DNA of 64,000 bases from Methanolobus sp. ZRKC5 (GCF_038446525.1 NZ_CP151792.1:744001-808000), one strand, 5' to 3'; shown: positions 33,649 to 42,982, counted from the first letter of the stretch. Translations and numbers: made by a program. Notes: generated from the letters alone by a model not told the origin.

Positions 33649-34042
33649 TTTTGTTTTTAAGAATTTCAAACTCCATGGAATCTGTATCCACGAGCACAAA
33701 GTACAAACATCTTCCAAAATGAGGATCAACAGGAGCATCAAAACTAGCCGATGTAGCTGTTACACATACTTTCATCAAATTTCCCCCTGGGTTTATGATT
33801 GTTTTCTTATTATTGCGCACAAAGATTCATACAAATAGAAACAAATGGTTTTATTCGTATAGTACTCATGAAATAAAAAGATAACCCAATTACTTATATA
33901 TTTATTCTCAATAGAGCAAAAAGGTATTAGTAAAAAGAAACCAATCCCGATATCGAACACATAGCTATCAACAGAATTAAATTAGAAAGATAAATATTCT
34001 ACTAAAACAATTTTCATTATATAATTTCAAGAAGTTGATCAC

Positions 34043-34741
34043 ATGAACAATACTGAAATATCAGAAAAACTCACAGAAATACTCGAACTTAGACATGAAC
34101 CAGTTGCTGTAAAGATAATAAAGAAGGGAGAAAAGATTCCTGACGGATTTGACGAACCTGACAGCAATATAAGGCACTGCCAATCAATTATGCAAGCAAA
34201 AAACGGAGAATCTTTTGTTATTCCTGCCGACAAACACGCTTGCGTGGTTGGTGCTTCCAGCATGGGCCTGATGCCAACACCTCCCAAAGTAAAAGAAGGT
34301 GATTTCCATGCGAACCTAGGCATGTTCGAATGTGCCGACGCTGCAGCAAATATGATATCCCAACGTAGCGAACTGGAAGAAGGCAGTACAATCGCTACAG
34401 TCGTTGGTCCACTGAAGGAGTTTAAGATCAAACCTGATGTAGTGATCCTGGTGGATCTTCCTGAGACACTTTACTGGCTTGTTCCCGCAGCTACCTTCTT
34501 TGAAGGAGGCAGGCAGGACTTCAGCACAGCAGCTTTCCAGGCCACATGCGTGGATTCTACAATTATTCCTCTCCTCACAGGAAAAATGAATATGAGCCTC
34601 GGATGCTACGGATGTCGCAGATCCACAGATATAGGAAAAGACGAAATGATTGCAGGAATTCCTTATGGAAACCTCGAGAAAATGATTGAATCTCTTGATA
34701 AAATACACGACGGGCCAATGCAAAAAGCAAGACCAAAGTGA
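34043..34741 (+). CDS. DUF169 family protein (COG2043), copy 1
   Basis: The 232-residue protein matches DUF169: EILELRHEPVAVKII at the start, a cysteine in RHCQSIM, and a C-terminal GCYGCRRSTDIGKDEMIAGIP. The family is widespread in anaerobes and methanogens and has no established function; conserved cysteines suggest metal or cofactor binding. A second, more distant DUF169 gene sits at 36289 on the other strand. Both flank genes for DUF1847, a metallo-beta-lactamase fold and Fsr. A terminator-like hairpin follows. Confidence 0.85.
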   Translation: MNNTEISEKLTEILELRHEPVAVKIIKKGEKIPDGFDEPDSNIRHCQSIMQAKNGESFVIPADKHACVVGASSMGLMPTPPKVKEGDFHANLGMFECADAAANMISQRSELEEGSTIATVVGPLKEFKIKPDVVILVDLPETLYWLVPAATFFEGGRQDFSTAAFQATCVDSTIIPLLTGKMNMSLGCYGCRRSTDIGKDEMIAGIPYGNLEKMIESLDKIHDGPMQKARPK

Positions 34742-34755
34742 TCTTAAGTTTCTTT

Positions 34756-34790
34756 AAAGGAAAGGGTTGGACACAACACCCATTCCTTTT
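34756..34790 (+). terminator. Hairpin terminator after DUF169 copy 1
   Basis: AAAGGAAAGGGTTG (34757-34770 region) can pair with CAACACCCATTCCTTT downstream with a few mismatches, and a T-run follows. It lies 15 bp after the stop codon. Confidence 0.5.
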
Positions 34791-34853
34791 ATCTCATATG
34801 AGGGAATATACTCCCCCATATGACTTAGCTTAGGTCACTCTGGTGGTTTTTGA

Positions 34854-35426
34854 ATGAAATGTGCTTACTGCGATGATAAGATGTGCCGTGAAGGCAAGGA
34901 CTGTGCAGGCATAACTGATGATATCAATTATGAAGGAACTGAACTTGAATCAATGCAAACTTCAGCTGCCATCGAAGCCCGGTATTATATGCAAAAAACA
35001 AGACTGGAAGAAATAATCCTATACTCAAAAGAAATGGGATACAAAAGATTAGGTCTTGCTTTCTGTGTGGGTATGGAAAGAGAAGCAAAGATAGTTCAAA
35101 AAATACTGGAAAAGCATTTTAATGTATTCTCTGTGTGCTGCAAGGTTTCCAGTATTAACAAAGAGGACTATGACCTCGAAAAACTCCACCCTGAAACTTT
35201 TGACCCAACCTGTAATCCAATAGGTCAGGCAATGATGCTTGAAAAGAAGAAAACACAGCTAAACATCATCATAGGCCTCTGCATAGGCCATGATATTTTA
35301 TTCACCCAGCATTCAGCTGCTCCGGTTACAACTTTTATAGTCAAGGACCGTGTGCTTGCACATAACCCGGCAGGTGTAATCTATTCAGGTTATTACCTGA
35401 AAAATGTTTTCGGCATTACTGACTGA
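34854..35426 (+). CDS. DUF1847 family metal-binding protein
   Basis: The 190-residue protein begins MKCAYCDDKMCREGKDCAG, a compact cysteine cluster, and continues with LGLAFCVGMEREAKI, FDPTCNPIGQA and LCIGHDILFTQHS. These are conserved features of DUF1847 (COG4887), annotated as metal-binding. Function is unknown. It precedes a metallo-beta-lactamase-fold gene by 15 bp and probably shares its transcript. Confidence 0.85.
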   Translation: MKCAYCDDKMCREGKDCAGITDDINYEGTELESMQTSAAIEARYYMQKTRLEEIILYSKEMGYKRLGLAFCVGMEREAKIVQKILEKHFNVFSVCCKVSSINKEDYDLEKLHPETFDPTCNPIGQAMMLEKKKTQLNIIIGLCIGHDILFTQHSAAPVTTFIVKDRVLAHNPAGVIYSGYYLKNVFGITD

Positions 35427-35441
35427 TTTTGAGGCTATAGA

Positions 35442-36104
35442 ATGAAATTAACCGTTATTTACGATAATGAAGCAAACGAAGGCTTACAAAGTGGATGGGG
35501 ATTTGCCTGCTTAATAGAAACAGATGAGCATAACATACTCTTTGATACAGGGTGGGATGGCCACATACTTCTTGATAACATGAATAAGTTATCCATTGAT
35601 CCGAAGTCCATCGACATCCTCATCATTTCTCACCAACACTGGGACCATATGGGCGGTGTAAGCACTTTTCTAAATGAAAATCCGGATGTTAATATATATG
35701 TACCTGCAAGTTTTTCAGCCAATCTCAAAAAAGAGATGGCATCAAAAGGAAATGGAAAACTGTATGGAATAAAGGCTCCTCAGGAAATATGCAATAATAT
35801 CTACACCACAGGAGAACTTGGGAAAGATATAAAAGAACAATCTCTGGTGCTGAAATCTGAAAACGGCCTTTATGTCCTTACTGGCTGCGCACATCCAGGT
35901 CTTTCCCCAATAATAGAAGCTGCATCTTCTTTTGGCGATGTAACTGGCATCTTTGGTGGTTTACATGACAGCCAGGAATATGGATTATTCAAAAATATGC
36001 AACTGATAGGTGCAGGACATTGTACATCGCATAAAGATGCTATAAGAAAAATGTACCAGGATAAATTTGTAAAGATATTCGCCGGCTATTCCATAGACAT
36101 CTAA
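35442..36104 (+). CDS. Metallo-beta-lactamase fold hydrolase
   Basis: The 220-residue product has the di-metal signature SHQHWDHMGG near residue 64, with further ligands in LTGCAHPGL (about 149) and GAGHCTSHKDA (about 189). It resembles the archaeal group annotated as dihydropterin-ribofuranosylaminobenzene phosphate synthase-related (COG1237). The substrate is uncertain; homologues are linked to methanopterin synthesis or are of unknown role. It sits downstream of DUF1847 and the DUF169 gene on the same strand. Confidence 0.82.
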   Translation: MKLTVIYDNEANEGLQSGWGFACLIETDEHNILFDTGWDGHILLDNMNKLSIDPKSIDILIISHQHWDHMGGVSTFLNENPDVNIYVPASFSANLKKEMASKGNGKLYGIKAPQEICNNIYTTGELGKDIKEQSLVLKSENGLYVLTGCAHPGLSPIIEAASSFGDVTGIFGGLHDSQEYGLFKNMQLIGAGHCTSHKDAIRKMYQDKFVKIFAGYSIDI

Positions 36105-36288
36105 GATGTCACAAACCATTTGTAAATACGGAAGAAACACAGAAGATAAATATTGTAAAGCATCCTGAGACCGGACAGCTCTGGGAGAGCTGCAATAACA
36201 TATAATAGAATACTGGATTTTTTAATTTTTAATGAATTAAAACCAAGTAATTCAGTACATATGACAGTACTGAATTACATTATAAATA

Positions 36289-36984
36289 TTAACAGGCGTA
36301 ACTGCCGAACATCGATTTTGCAGACTCTACCAGATCAGGCAACATAGCCACAGGAATACCCATAATCATTTCCTCATCCTGTATCTCTGTGTATTTTCTG
36401 CTTCCACTGCAACCGATAGTGACACCAGCTTCACCGGTTAGATATGGATAGGCAACACCGTCTGCACAGACACTTTGTTTACCTGCAAAGCCTGCATTGA
36501 CACGGCCTCCTGTTTTGTGAAGCAAAGCCTGTGATAGCTCCATGACCTGTCCGGGCTTAGCGATTATGAGAACCACATCTGGTGCGAATGTAGCTTTTTC
36601 AAGCGGCGAATAAAGAATGGCTTTGACAGAATTAGCTGGTACCATTGGAACTCTCTCCATGGTTGACTTTGCAGAATCAAGAGAAGCAAAGTGGTTCAGA
36701 TTAAAATAAACTTCACCGTTCTTGAGTTTAGGACTCATTTCCGTCAACCCCATGACAGCAGCTCCACCTTTACACATCTGATTATCAAGCAAAGAATAGA
36801 ACTGGGTACCCAACCTTCTTGAGTTGTCTACCATCTGACAGTGCCTTGTTTTTTCATCTATCTGGGGAATTTCCGCAGGAATCTCTTCGTCAGCCTGTAC
36901 CAGATGGACAGCAACCGGAGATGTTGTTATTTGAAGAATATCTATGAGTTCTTTGCCTAGAATTTGAATTTTTTCGTTGTCCAT
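36289..36984 (-). CDS. DUF169 family protein (COG2043), copy 2
   Basis: A 231-residue DUF169 protein with LQITTSPVAVHLVQ, TRHCQMVD, NQMCKGGAAVMGL and a C-terminal GCSGSRKYTEIQDEEMIMGIP. The ATG at 36984 is chosen because AGGGGAGAT lies just upstream and the family N-terminus begins there. The longer frame runs through a set of palindromic repeats and is unlikely to be coding. Copy 1 shares the same layout but differs widely. Its upstream region carries three regularly spaced operator-like sites. Confidence 0.85.
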   Translation of the reverse strand: MDNEKIQILGKELIDILQITTSPVAVHLVQADEEIPAEIPQIDEKTRHCQMVDNSRRLGTQFYSLLDNQMCKGGAAVMGLTEMSPKLKNGEVYFNLNHFASLDSAKSTMERVPMVPANSVKAILYSPLEKATFAPDVVLIIAKPGQVMELSQALLHKTGGRVNAGFAGKQSVCADGVAYPYLTGEAGVTIGCSGSRKYTEIQDEEMIMGIPVAMLPDLVESAKSMFGSYAC

Positions 36985-37022
36985 TGTGATCTCCCCTATT
37001 AAATAAAAGATTATGATGTAAG

Positions 37023-37093
37023 TGTGTACGCAGTATACATGTTTCTGGATGTGCACAAAGCATGCACTACTACGGATGTGCACATAGTATGCA
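37023..37093. promoter_or_regulatory. Three 17-bp near-palindromes at 27-bp spacing
   Basis: TGTGTACGCAGTATACA (37023-37039), TGTGCACAAAGCATGCA (37050-37066) and TGTGCACATAGTATGCA (37077-37093) share the consensus TGTGYACNNAGYATRCA and start exactly 27 bp apart. The last two have perfect GTGCA/TGCAC arms. They lie 39-109 bp upstream of the DUF169 copy 2 start, where a transcription factor array would be expected. Confidence 0.65.
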
Positions 37094-37659
37094 CAACTGA
37101 TATATGAAGTTTACCACCCAAATACAGAAAATTTGAATAATACCGAATTAGGAAAGATAATCATATGAGCAACATAGCAACTATCAATTTAGTATTTAAA
37201 TGGTTTGGGTTTTGCTTATATATTTCCTCCCACTTGTGTATAATATAGCAGAAAAACACGATAAACAGATATGTTGAGATCCTTACTCAAAAATCCAAAA
37301 TATTGCCAGAATTAGATAGCAATACAAAGAAAATATCCCAGTTGTCGTGAATACTGACAAACAAATAGGCTGCATACATCTTTCTTTTGAAATGATGTAC
37401 CAATAAGGTATTGTCATAATGCTCTGCAGGAGTATTTGAAGAAATCTGTTGCCTTGTTCAAAACTTTGAAAGCGAGGTATCGCTGGTGCCACGAGGAATT
37501 TGAAGCATAAGTCTAGGATATAAGGGAAAACTTATCGGAATATCAATTTCCAGTTATTTTATTGGTCATTGATACTGAAAATCAAATCATCACTGATACC
37601 ACTACTAAGATGTTAAACCCACATCAAGCGAAAAATGAGAAAATACGAAGAGTGATTTT
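37084..37659. other. Intergenic region upstream of fsr with a decayed frame
   Basis: This 576-bp stretch holds the third operator-like repeat at its left edge, a TATA-like TTATATATT near 37217, and a partial look-alike of the operator half-site (TGTGTA at 37235). It also holds a decayed coding stretch at about 37271-37510. The last 150 bp before fsr show nothing recognisable. Transcription start of fsr cannot be placed. Confidence 0.4.
37271..37510 (+). pseudogene. Decayed coding remnant, unidentified
   Basis: Plausible peptide segments appear in three successive frames: EILTQKSKILPELDSNTKK, then ENIPVVVNTDKQIGCIH, then NALQEYLKKSVALFKTLKA followed by RYRWCHEEFEA and TAA at 37508-37510. The segments read like one gene broken by frameshifts. 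I could not identify the family; a transposase fragment is possible. Confidence 0.3.
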
Positions 37660-39570
37660 ATGTCAGATAATTACAAATGGTTTCTAAAAGATGCAGTCGT
37701 GGATAAAGGCATGTGCACATTTTGTGGTGCATGTGCTGCAGTTTGCCCATATGATATCATCGATTTTGATGAGAATGGTGCCAAAATAAAAGATGAATGC
37801 TACAGAAATGGAGAAGGTGCATGCAAAGATGTCTGCCAGAGAGTGATGACAGATGCAGCGCGTATCTCTATGAATGTATTTAATTTCAAAGCAAGGCCAC
37901 CGACACTCATTGGCCAATATGAAAGAATAGTTGCTGCACGTGCAACAGACCCACAGATACTAGAGAATGGACAGGATGGCGGAGCTGTTACAGCCCTCCT
38001 TGCATACTGCTTTGATAATGGACTCATAGATGGTGCTTCCATCATTGCGGGATTATCCAAACCCAATGTCCGAATTGTAACTAACAAAGATGAACTGTTA
38101 GAATCCCAAGGTGCCAAGTACTCAACCATACCTGTTATGAGTGCTCTTCGTCACATAGGGGATGAACTCGACAATGTTGCAATGGTAGGTTTACCCTGTC
38201 AAACCTATGGAGCAAGAAGAACACAATTCTTCAAAGGACTTAATGTTCACCCGATAGAAGTTGGAATGAACGGTGAAAAGACATCACTGCCAAATGTACC
38301 TTACGTTATAGGTCTTTTCTGTATGGAGAATTTCAATTTTGAAAAATTATCCTCTTACCTCATGGATGCAGGTGTAGATTTAAGCAAGGTCAAAAAGTAT
38401 GCCATACGCCTGGATGAACTCATAGTGAACACAGATGAAGATGAATTTAAGTTCAACATCAAGGATCTGCATGATTGCGTATGGGAAGGATGCCGTGTAT
38501 GCCGTGATGCTGTTTCAAAAGTAGCAGATATCTCAGCAGGCTATGCTGGCAGCTCAATGGGATGGACAACCCTCATTGCAAGAAATATGAAGGGACTTGA
38601 ACTTCTTGAGAAAGCAGAAAAAGCAGGATATATTGAAACTTCAGCAGATATTGATACTGATCAGATCGAAGAGTTTGCCAGTATCAAGATGGAACGCTTC
38701 AAGAAGGAACTCAAAAAACGTCTTGACGCTGAGATTCCGGTAAACCACTATTGGGTACGGGATTATCCAGGTGTGCGACCTGAAGTTAATGGAACGAATT
38801 TTGTCAAGATAAAAACAAATTCAGGTATAGTGAATCATGACTATATGGCCAAAGTTACAAGACTTGCCGAGAAATATGGAGATGGCACTCTTGAACTTAC
38901 CTCGCGAAAAAGTATTGAGATACAGGGTGTAAAAGGTGAGGACGTAGACGAACTTATGAGTGAAATATACTCAAGCGGCCTGAACACCATCGGAATGGGT
39001 TATGCAACAGCATGCCCGGGTAATACATATTGTCCGGAAGGTCTTGTAAATACTAAAGACCTGGCTAATGAGCTTACAATGTTGTTCGCCCAGAAGAACA
39101 TGCCACATAAAATGAAGATAGGTGTGGCAGGTTGCCCCAATAACTGTGTTCGTGCACATAACAATGATATTGGCATCATAGGTCAACTCTACCCTACAAT
39201 AGACCTGGACAAATGCACCGGTTGTGGCAGATGTGAAGAACTTTGTAAGGTCAATGCTATCTCCATTGAAAAGGGTAAATCTGTAATAGACCGCGATCTC
39301 TGTATCAATTGCGGATGGTGTGTCCGGGGTTGTCCGCACGAAGGTGCCATTGAAGGTCAACGTGGATTCTCCGTCTGGATCGGCGGTAATAGTGCGAGAA
39401 GACCCACAGAGGGAATTCTCCTGAAATCATTCTGCACCCCCGATGAAATTCCTGAGATCGTTGAGAGTGTCCGCTTACATTTCCTCAAACACAGAACACA
39501 ACCAGGCAAAGAACGCCTTGGCAATATTATGGAAAAAGTAGGAAAAGGAGAATTTGTAAGCACGATGTAA
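37660..39570 (+). CDS. fsr: F420-dependent sulfite reductase Fsr
   Basis: The 636-residue protein joins an N-terminal ferredoxin (CTFCGACAAVCPYD) and FrhB/FpoF-like F420H2-oxidising domain (about 1-340) to a siroheme sulfite reductase (about 360-636). The siroheme/4Fe-4S ligands are in TACPGNTYC (Cys-x5-Cys) and GVAGCPNNC (Cys-x3-Cys). A ferredoxin insert has CTGCGRCEELC and CINCGWCVRGC. Length and order match Fsr, about 620 residues in Methanocaldococcus jannaschii. It reduces sulfite to sulfide with F420H2, detoxifying sulfite, which poisons methyl-coenzyme M reductase. Two sirohydrochlorin chelatase genes lie 5.6-7 kb upstream. Confidence 0.9.
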   Translation: MSDNYKWFLKDAVVDKGMCTFCGACAAVCPYDIIDFDENGAKIKDECYRNGEGACKDVCQRVMTDAARISMNVFNFKARPPTLIGQYERIVAARATDPQILENGQDGGAVTALLAYCFDNGLIDGASIIAGLSKPNVRIVTNKDELLESQGAKYSTIPVMSALRHIGDELDNVAMVGLPCQTYGARRTQFFKGLNVHPIEVGMNGEKTSLPNVPYVIGLFCMENFNFEKLSSYLMDAGVDLSKVKKYAIRLDELIVNTDEDEFKFNIKDLHDCVWEGCRVCRDAVSKVADISAGYAGSSMGWTTLIARNMKGLELLEKAEKAGYIETSADIDTDQIEEFASIKMERFKKELKKRLDAEIPVNHYWVRDYPGVRPEVNGTNFVKIKTNSGIVNHDYMAKVTRLAEKYGDGTLELTSRKSIEIQGVKGEDVDELMSEIYSSGLNTIGMGYATACPGNTYCPEGLVNTKDLANELTMLFAQKNMPHKMKIGVAGCPNNCVRAHNNDIGIIGQLYPTIDLDKCTGCGRCEELCKVNAISIEKGKSVIDRDLCINCGWCVRGCPHEGAIEGQRGFSVWIGGNSARRPTEGILLKSFCTPDEIPEIVESVRLHFLKHRTQPGKERLGNIMEKVGKGEFVSTM

Positions 39571-39739
39571 GCTTACTTTCCTTTTTTACACTCTTAAAAC
39601 CGAATAAATTAATAAAATAATGAATCTGCTGTTCTATAAACCCCAAAGTCGGGTTCAGATTCACTATTACTTTTTCTGACTGATTTAATAAAATATAAGA
39701 TAACAGTGACGACAGTATTCTGATTAAAGTCTGATTAAT

Positions 39740-40783
39740 TCAGTCATCAGGATATATATTCAAAAGTTCATTGTAAAACTCAGTTAATACTACCTTATAA
39801 ACAATATATATAGGAATAGCAAGTATCATCCCCAGAGCGCCCAGCATATCGGCGAAGATAAGGATCAACAGGATACTAAGCAAAGGATTTACAGCTACTT
39901 TTCCTGATATCATGAAAGGTATCAGGTAGAGATTATCCACAAGCTGGGCAATGATAACAGTAATGACTGCAAACAATGCAATGGTAGGACTGACAATAAA
40001 GCCAACTATCACTGCCGGAATAGCCCCAATTATCGGACCTATATATGGCACGATATTAAGCAAACCTGCAAGGGCACCCAAGAAAAACCAGCCATTGATG
40101 CCTGCAAGATAGAAACCAATGCAACAAATAAATCCTACAATAACACTTTCAAGTATCTTGGCAGAGAAAAAATCACGAAGTCTTTTTCCAATATCTGAAA
40201 TTGACAGATCTACACTTTCCTGATATTTCACCGGAAAAATCTCAATCAACTCCCTGATCATCACATCCTTTTTCGAGAAATAGATACGGAACATCAAAGG
40301 TATAACAAGCAAACCGGTGAAAATGAAATAAGATAATTTCGAAAATATGGATGAAAGAAAATTGAATATATAATCACCAATGGACGTCAGATCGTCGGCA
40401 GAAAGGATCGGCCTCCCATCTGGAGAAGAGAGTAAGTATCCATAATTTGAAATTATGTCGGAGGTACCTGTTTCATATTGCTTTTGAGAACTGCTTATCA
40501 AATTACCCATATCATACAACTGACCCAGTAGAAGTAGATAAAATAAAAGGAAAACAAAAATAACAACCGTGATCGCATATATCCTTCTGACCCACAGGGA
40601 TTTATGCCCAAAATGTTTATTGAATTCAATAAGAGTTCTGTCAGTTACAAGAACAAGGATACAACCAACGATAAGAACAATGAACAAATTCTCAAAATGG
40701 AAAAGTATAATAAAAAATGTAGTCAAAAATGCAAACACGATGAGCATTATGCTCCATACTTTGGAATTCGTAGTTAATGCCAT
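39740..40783 (-). CDS. AI-2E/PerM family membrane transporter
   Basis: The 347-residue polytopic protein has the AI-2E (UPF0118) pattern: two N-terminal helix pairs, a soluble stretch with a long amphipathic helix, then GFYLAGINGWFFLGALAGLLNIVPYIGPIIG-type helices (LLNIVPYIGPIIGAIPAV is the family hallmark). Relatives export small molecules or sodium in exchange for protons. It is the last gene of a tightly packed envelope operon, 19 bp after the PGF-pre-PGF gene. The substrate is unknown. Confidence 0.88.
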   Translation of the reverse strand: MALTTNSKVWSIMLIVFAFLTTFFIILFHFENLFIVLIVGCILVLVTDRTLIEFNKHFGHKSLWVRRIYAITVVIFVFLLFYLLLLGQLYDMGNLISSSQKQYETGTSDIISNYGYLLSSPDGRPILSADDLTSIGDYIFNFLSSIFSKLSYFIFTGLLVIPLMFRIYFSKKDVMIRELIEIFPVKYQESVDLSISDIGKRLRDFFSAKILESVIVGFICCIGFYLAGINGWFFLGALAGLLNIVPYIGPIIGAIPAVIVGFIVSPTIALFAVITVIIAQLVDNLYLIPFMISGKVAVNPLLSILLILIFADMLGALGMILAIPIYIVYKVVLTEFYNELLNIYPDD

Positions 40784-40802
40784 ACTTTTACCTGCAAATA
40801 AT

Positions 40803-42131
40803 CTAACTATCTACAGGATTTCTTTTTATAAATAATTCTGTCATGGAGCGCAGAACAGATTTTAAGACGTCTTCTTTTTCAGACTCGAAATTTGTCCCAT
40901 TTACTGAATCTATAGAACCTTTATCAGATGAATATTCCATGCTGTTTCCCCCCATATCCACAACAACTATATCGTCTTCAAAAGTCTCAGTTGTTTTGCC
41001 AGTTATAGCGAAACTACCGAACCCACTTGTTGTTGACATAAAAGAGATATTACCGCTACTGTCATTCACAACTTTGGCAGGGAACGATTTCCAGTTAGAG
41101 CTACTGTACAGGTTCAGACGCACAGAATCAACATCGATGTTGTTCTCATCTATCCATTTCTTACCAACATGGAAAATAATGCGAGTATCATCCATTTTAT
41201 TTTCCAGCCCTGTCTTCCCAGTAATGATATTAGCATAATAATAAACGACGTCATCAGGATTTTCTGAAACAGATGATGACCTGTTATTCAGAACTTCAAT
41301 TGTAGTCTTAACATAACCTGCATTGACAGCCGAATTAAATTCAAGAGAATCTATAGGATTCTGCCCATCAGGGAATGAAAACTTTGTGGTCACACCCTTG
41401 TTAACTACCTGCATGCTGACATCTTTTACTTTGATATTACTGTAATCTTCACCTGAAGAAACAGAACCTGAAGAGCTTCCACCACCACTACCTCCTGATA
41501 TTATTTGAGAAGGTGTTGACGTAGCTACCCAGTACCATTGCTTCCATATACTGCCATTATCATTGGAAACATGGACCTTAAGACTATAATTTCCTGTTTC
41601 GGAAACAGATGGAATACAGCTTGAACTATTTGCATCATTATAGGTGCTGAGCAGTTCATCATCCAGATACCATATAATATCTGAAGTTTCGCTTATATTA
41701 ACTGAAAATTCAGGTGCACGGTCAAGCCTGGAACTTAGACCTTCAGAATCCGGTGAAAAGACCACGTCAAAATCAGGAATGACTTCCAGACACCATGTAT
41801 TATTTAAAATATCAGTACCGTCATCAACAATGACTGTCAGATTATAAGAGGCAGCTTCATCCTCTAAAGCTGAATATATAGAGGAGTTACATAAAAAATC
41901 CTGCTGTACAATGACTCCATCAAGCAACCAGGTTACATCTGATGACAGGGCAGCATCAACTGAAAAGTTAACAGTTTCACCTGTGTGAAAGGAGAAATTA
42001 GTAGCAGAGGGAGAAAATACAACACTGCCTGCTGCAGAAGCAGGAAGAATTATCAATCCAAGAGCAACAATTAACAGAAAAAAACGAAAGGAAACTGACG
42101 TAAAAGTAGTCTTCAAAAATGTCCACCTCAC
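40803..42131 (-). CDS. Secreted PGF-pre-PGF domain surface protein
   Basis: The 442-residue protein has a signal peptide (FFLLIVALGLIILPASAAG), two Ig-like repeats with WLLDG and WYLDDE cores, a Ser/Gly linker (SGGSGGGSSSGSVSSGED) and a PGF-pre-PGF domain with YYYANIITGKTGLENKM and ISFMSTTSGFGSFAITGK. This domain is common in exported proteins of methanogens and haloarchaea. The usual C-terminal anchor is missing: the protein ends in a charged tail. Its start overlaps the TrmB gene stop by 4 bp. Confidence 0.82.
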   Translation of the reverse strand: MRWTFLKTTFTSVSFRFFLLIVALGLIILPASAAGSVVFSPSATNFSFHTGETVNFSVDAALSSDVTWLLDGVIVQQDFLCNSSIYSALEDEAASYNLTVIVDDGTDILNNTWCLEVIPDFDVVFSPDSEGLSSRLDRAPEFSVNISETSDIIWYLDDELLSTYNDANSSSCIPSVSETGNYSLKVHVSNDNGSIWKQWYWVATSTPSQIISGGSGGGSSSGSVSSGEDYSNIKVKDVSMQVVNKGVTTKFSFPDGQNPIDSLEFNSAVNAGYVKTTIEVLNNRSSSVSENPDDVVYYYANIITGKTGLENKMDDTRIIFHVGKKWIDENNIDVDSVRLNLYSSSNWKSFPAKVVNDSSGNISFMSTTSGFGSFAITGKTTETFEDDIVVVDMGGNSMEYSSDKGSIDSVNGTNFESEKEDVLKSVLRSMTELFIKRNPVDS

Positions 42132-42928
42132 AAAGGACTGTATTCTTTAGATGTTTCCCATTTAGCATTCAGAAGATTTGAAATTGTGGAAGAGAATTCT
42201 TCCCCGTTAGTCCATACAGCAGTCAGATCAGCTTCACCATCATCTTCCTTTATGGTATCCACAAGCATTTCAGAATTATCTACAACGACAACAAAACTTT
42301 TGAGCTCCAATGGATTATTTTTCATAGAATCTACCCTGATAGATGCAAAAGGAACTAGGTGATGGATCTTTCTTGCCTCGTCATCACATGAACTAATAAT
42401 CCGGATACTAACACCCTCATCAGCAGTCTTTTTGTTAAAAATACCAATGATCGTAGTGTAATCTTTTTTGAGGGACACATACTTTTCTACAAGGCTCAGG
42501 AAAGGTGTTGAAGAACTCAGTATCAGGACATCTTTTTCTGCACTTTCGAGCATCTGTATAACCTTATCTGTAACATTCCTGATACCATTGATAGTCCAGA
42601 TAAGTTCTTCCGCATTATCGCAAGAAGATTTACCATACATATTGTTCAATTCATCGAGAACACCATCACATTCATCCTTATAATCGCGTTTCAGTTTCGC
42701 AATGGCATCCTTAGGAGGAATACATCTGTAACGCATTGGTTTTGTATTCTGGAATTCAATGATACCTCTTTTTTCCAGCTTTTTGAGGGCACCATATATA
42801 GCAGAATTGGGAACACCGGAATCCAGATGCAAAGCTGATACTGTTGCACTTTCGTTTTTCACAAGAGCCACAAAGACCTTTGCCTCATATGATGTAAAAC
42901 CGAGATTCTGGAGAGATGTTAAAAGCAT
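42128..42928 (-). CDS. TrmB family transcriptional regulator (envelope operon)
   Basis: The 266-residue protein has the TrmB winged helix (LGFTSYEAKVFVALVKN, then GVPNSAIYGALKKLEKRGII) and a C-terminal effector-binding region with a PLD-like fold (DVLILSSSTPFLSLVEKY). TrmB proteins bind sugars or other small molecules and repress or activate transport operons. It is embedded in the operon for an RND exporter and surface proteins and probably autoregulates it. The next gene starts inside its stop codon. Confidence 0.88.
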   Translation of the reverse strand: MLLTSLQNLGFTSYEAKVFVALVKNESATVSALHLDSGVPNSAIYGALKKLEKRGIIEFQNTKPMRYRCIPPKDAIAKLKRDYKDECDGVLDELNNMYGKSSCDNAEELIWTINGIRNVTDKVIQMLESAEKDVLILSSSTPFLSLVEKYVSLKKDYTTIIGIFNKKTADEGVSIRIISSCDDEARKIHHLVPFASIRVDSMKNNPLELKSFVVVVDNSEMLVDTIKEDDGEADLTAVWTNGEEFSSTISNLLNAKWETSKEYSPL

Positions 42929-42982
42929 TGTGATGATATCACCCTCATTAATTGTAAAGGAAAAAAAATAAAGAAAAGGAGA

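Larger units (their letters stand above)
32220..33775 (-). pseudogene. NifX/NifB-type cofactor-binding domain gene split by an IS
   Basis: The 5' part (33775 down to 33649) starts at ATG 33775 after a GGGGG site and encodes MKVCVTATSASFDAPVDPHF. The 3' part (32497 down to 32220) encodes the remainder, beginning STSASDGAGIQAAQMIL. Removing the IS at 32502-33648 and one TTTT duplication restores 405 bp, a 134-residue protein of the dinitrogenase iron-molybdenum cofactor family, with the joint EILKNK-STSASDGAG in frame. Such small proteins bind iron-sulfur or iron-molybdenum clusters. The gene is broken but otherwise undecayed, so the insertion is recent. Confidence 0.88.

Noticed and set aside
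37283-37492. 69-codon minus-strand frame upstream of fsr
   Set aside because: The plus strand of the same stretch reads as a decayed gene; the minus-strand peptide is hydrophobic shadow sequence.
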